A stretch of 21,614 nt of DNA, taken from IMG/VR virus record IMGVR_UViG_3300044527_000986, positions 1-21,614 of that record. One strand, 5' to 3'. A program made the translations under genes and the position numbers. Of the stretch, positions 20,780-21,614 are shown one piece after another (position 1 is the first letter of the stretch; the number at the start of each line of letters is the position of its first letter). The notes below the pieces were generated by a model that saw only the letters and a list, made by a program, of their open reading frames with translations, searched no databases and had not been told where the DNA came from. Source of the DNA: a virus.

Positions 20780-21614
20780 ATGTTCGAGAGAATCCTATCC
20801 CTCTTCCAGCGGCGTGCTCGCGTTGCCTACACCGGCAACAACGAGTTTTGGAACTCTACGGCCTACACCATGCGCACCCGCTCGGGCGCTATGGTAGGGA
20901 AAGAGAACGCCATGACGGTCGCCACCGTGTACGCTTGCGTCCGCGCTATCTCGCAGACGCTGGGCTACATGAACCTCAACGTGCTCGAGCGGATTGACAC
21001 CGGCCGGCGGTTGGCGTACAACCACCCGGCCCACCAGCTGTGCGCCGTACGGCCGAACGACTACCAGACGCCCTACGAGTTCTGGGAGAGCATCACCGCG
21101 ATGGCCATGGTCTACGGCCGGGCCTTCGCGCACATCAAGCGCAACACCTTCGACGGCCGGCCGACCGACTTGCACATCCTGCACACGAACGACTGCACCC
21201 TGATGAACATGAACGGCATGCTGTTCGTGCGTCACGCGGAGCTGGGCGACCTGCGCTACGAGGACGTGCTGGCCGTGAGCTGCCTCAACGGCAAGTCCCC
21301 CATCGAGCTGCACCAGGAGAATATCGGCATCGCCAAGGCGGCCGAGAACTACGGCGCCGACTTCTTTGGCTCCGATGGCTCCATGCTTGGCATCCTGTCC
21401 ACCGACAACCCCATCAAGAACGAGCAGATGGACGCGGTGCGGCGGTCGTGGCAGACCGGCGGCATCGGCGTCAAGGTGCTGCCGTTTGGCTTCAAGTACC
21501 AGCAAATCTCACTGCCTCCCGAGCAGGCGCAGTTCCTACAGACCCGGCGCTACAGCGACGAGACCATTTGCACGATCATGGGCGTCCCGCCGTATATCGT
21601 AGGAGTTGCCACGC
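20780..21614 (+). CDS. portal protein, HK97-like (N-terminal part)
   Basis: The frame is open from ATG 20780 to the window edge (278 codons, no stop). It begins MFERILSLFQRRARVAYTG, then AMTVATVYACVRAISQTLG, the typical early helix of HK97-type portals. YEFWESITAMAMVYGRAF and SPIELHQENIGIAKAAENYG follow, then RRYSDETICTIMGVPPYIVG near the edge. The portal ring is the DNA gate and the terminase docking site. It follows TerL after a 31-nt gap. Full proteins are usually about 380-420 residues, so roughly a third is missing. Confidence 0.93.
   Translation, partial: MFERILSLFQRRARVAYTGNNEFWNSTAYTMRTRSGAMVGKENAMTVATVYACVRAISQTLGYMNLNVLERIDTGRRLAYNHPAHQLCAVRPNDYQTPYEFWESITAMAMVYGRAFAHIKRNTFDGRPTDLHILHTNDCTLMNMNGMLFVRHAELGDLRYEDVLAVSCLNGKSPIELHQENIGIAKAAENYGADFFGSDGSMLGILSTDNPIKNEQMDAVRRSWQTGGIGVKVLPFGFKYQQISLPPEQAQFLQTRRYSDETICTIMGVPPYIVGVAT

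Overview
The window is part of a tailed (siphovirus-like) double-stranded DNA bacteriophage genome. Every gene I can support lies on the + strand, packed with ATGA/TAATG-type stop/start overlaps. The host is probably a member of the Bacteroidota or a close relative. Clear Shine-Dalgarno sequences are absent and starts sit behind A/C-rich leaders. There is an OB-fold DUF3127-type protein, a family best known from Bacteroidota. Two gaps carry boxes resembling the TAnnTTTG promoter element. Base composition is G+C rich except for a few islands. This host call is inference; no host gene is present.

Layout: 1-877 holds the end of a virion protein with a fibre-like C-terminal cap and a GT-A glycosyltransferase. 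881-9496 is the tail module: tail tube, tail assembly chaperone with a programmed -1 frameshift, tape measure, large tail-tip protein, repetitive tail fibre and a LamG-type lectin. 9493-11725 is a lysis-like cassette: two small proteins, a membrane/coiled-coil protein, an M15 peptidase endolysin, a calcineurin-like phosphoesterase and two small membrane proteins that are holin candidates. A strong intrinsic terminator (11766-11797) closes this late operon.

11896-15266 is a string of small early genes, mostly of unknown function. It is interrupted by an AT-rich ParB-like gene (13977-14801) and by a small zinc-ribbon gene flanked by a duplicated gene end. 15250-17697 is the replication/recombination module: SSB-like DUF3127 protein, HTH protein, replication initiator, an accessory protein and NinG. 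The initiator gene carries five iterons followed by a strongly AT-rich stretch inside its coding sequence, the same logic as the lambda origin inside gene O. A second glycosyltransferase, an HNH endonuclease, a possible cos/promoter gap (18711-18887), TerS, TerL and the beginning of the portal gene complete the window.

The window therefore runs from the head-tail boundary through tail, lysis, early and replication genes to packaging and portal. The rest of portal, the protease, the capsid and the connectors would be expected just outside. If the genome is circular or circularly permuted, the two ends of the window may be only a few kilobases apart. No integrase, repressor, tRNA, CRISPR array or transposon was found here.
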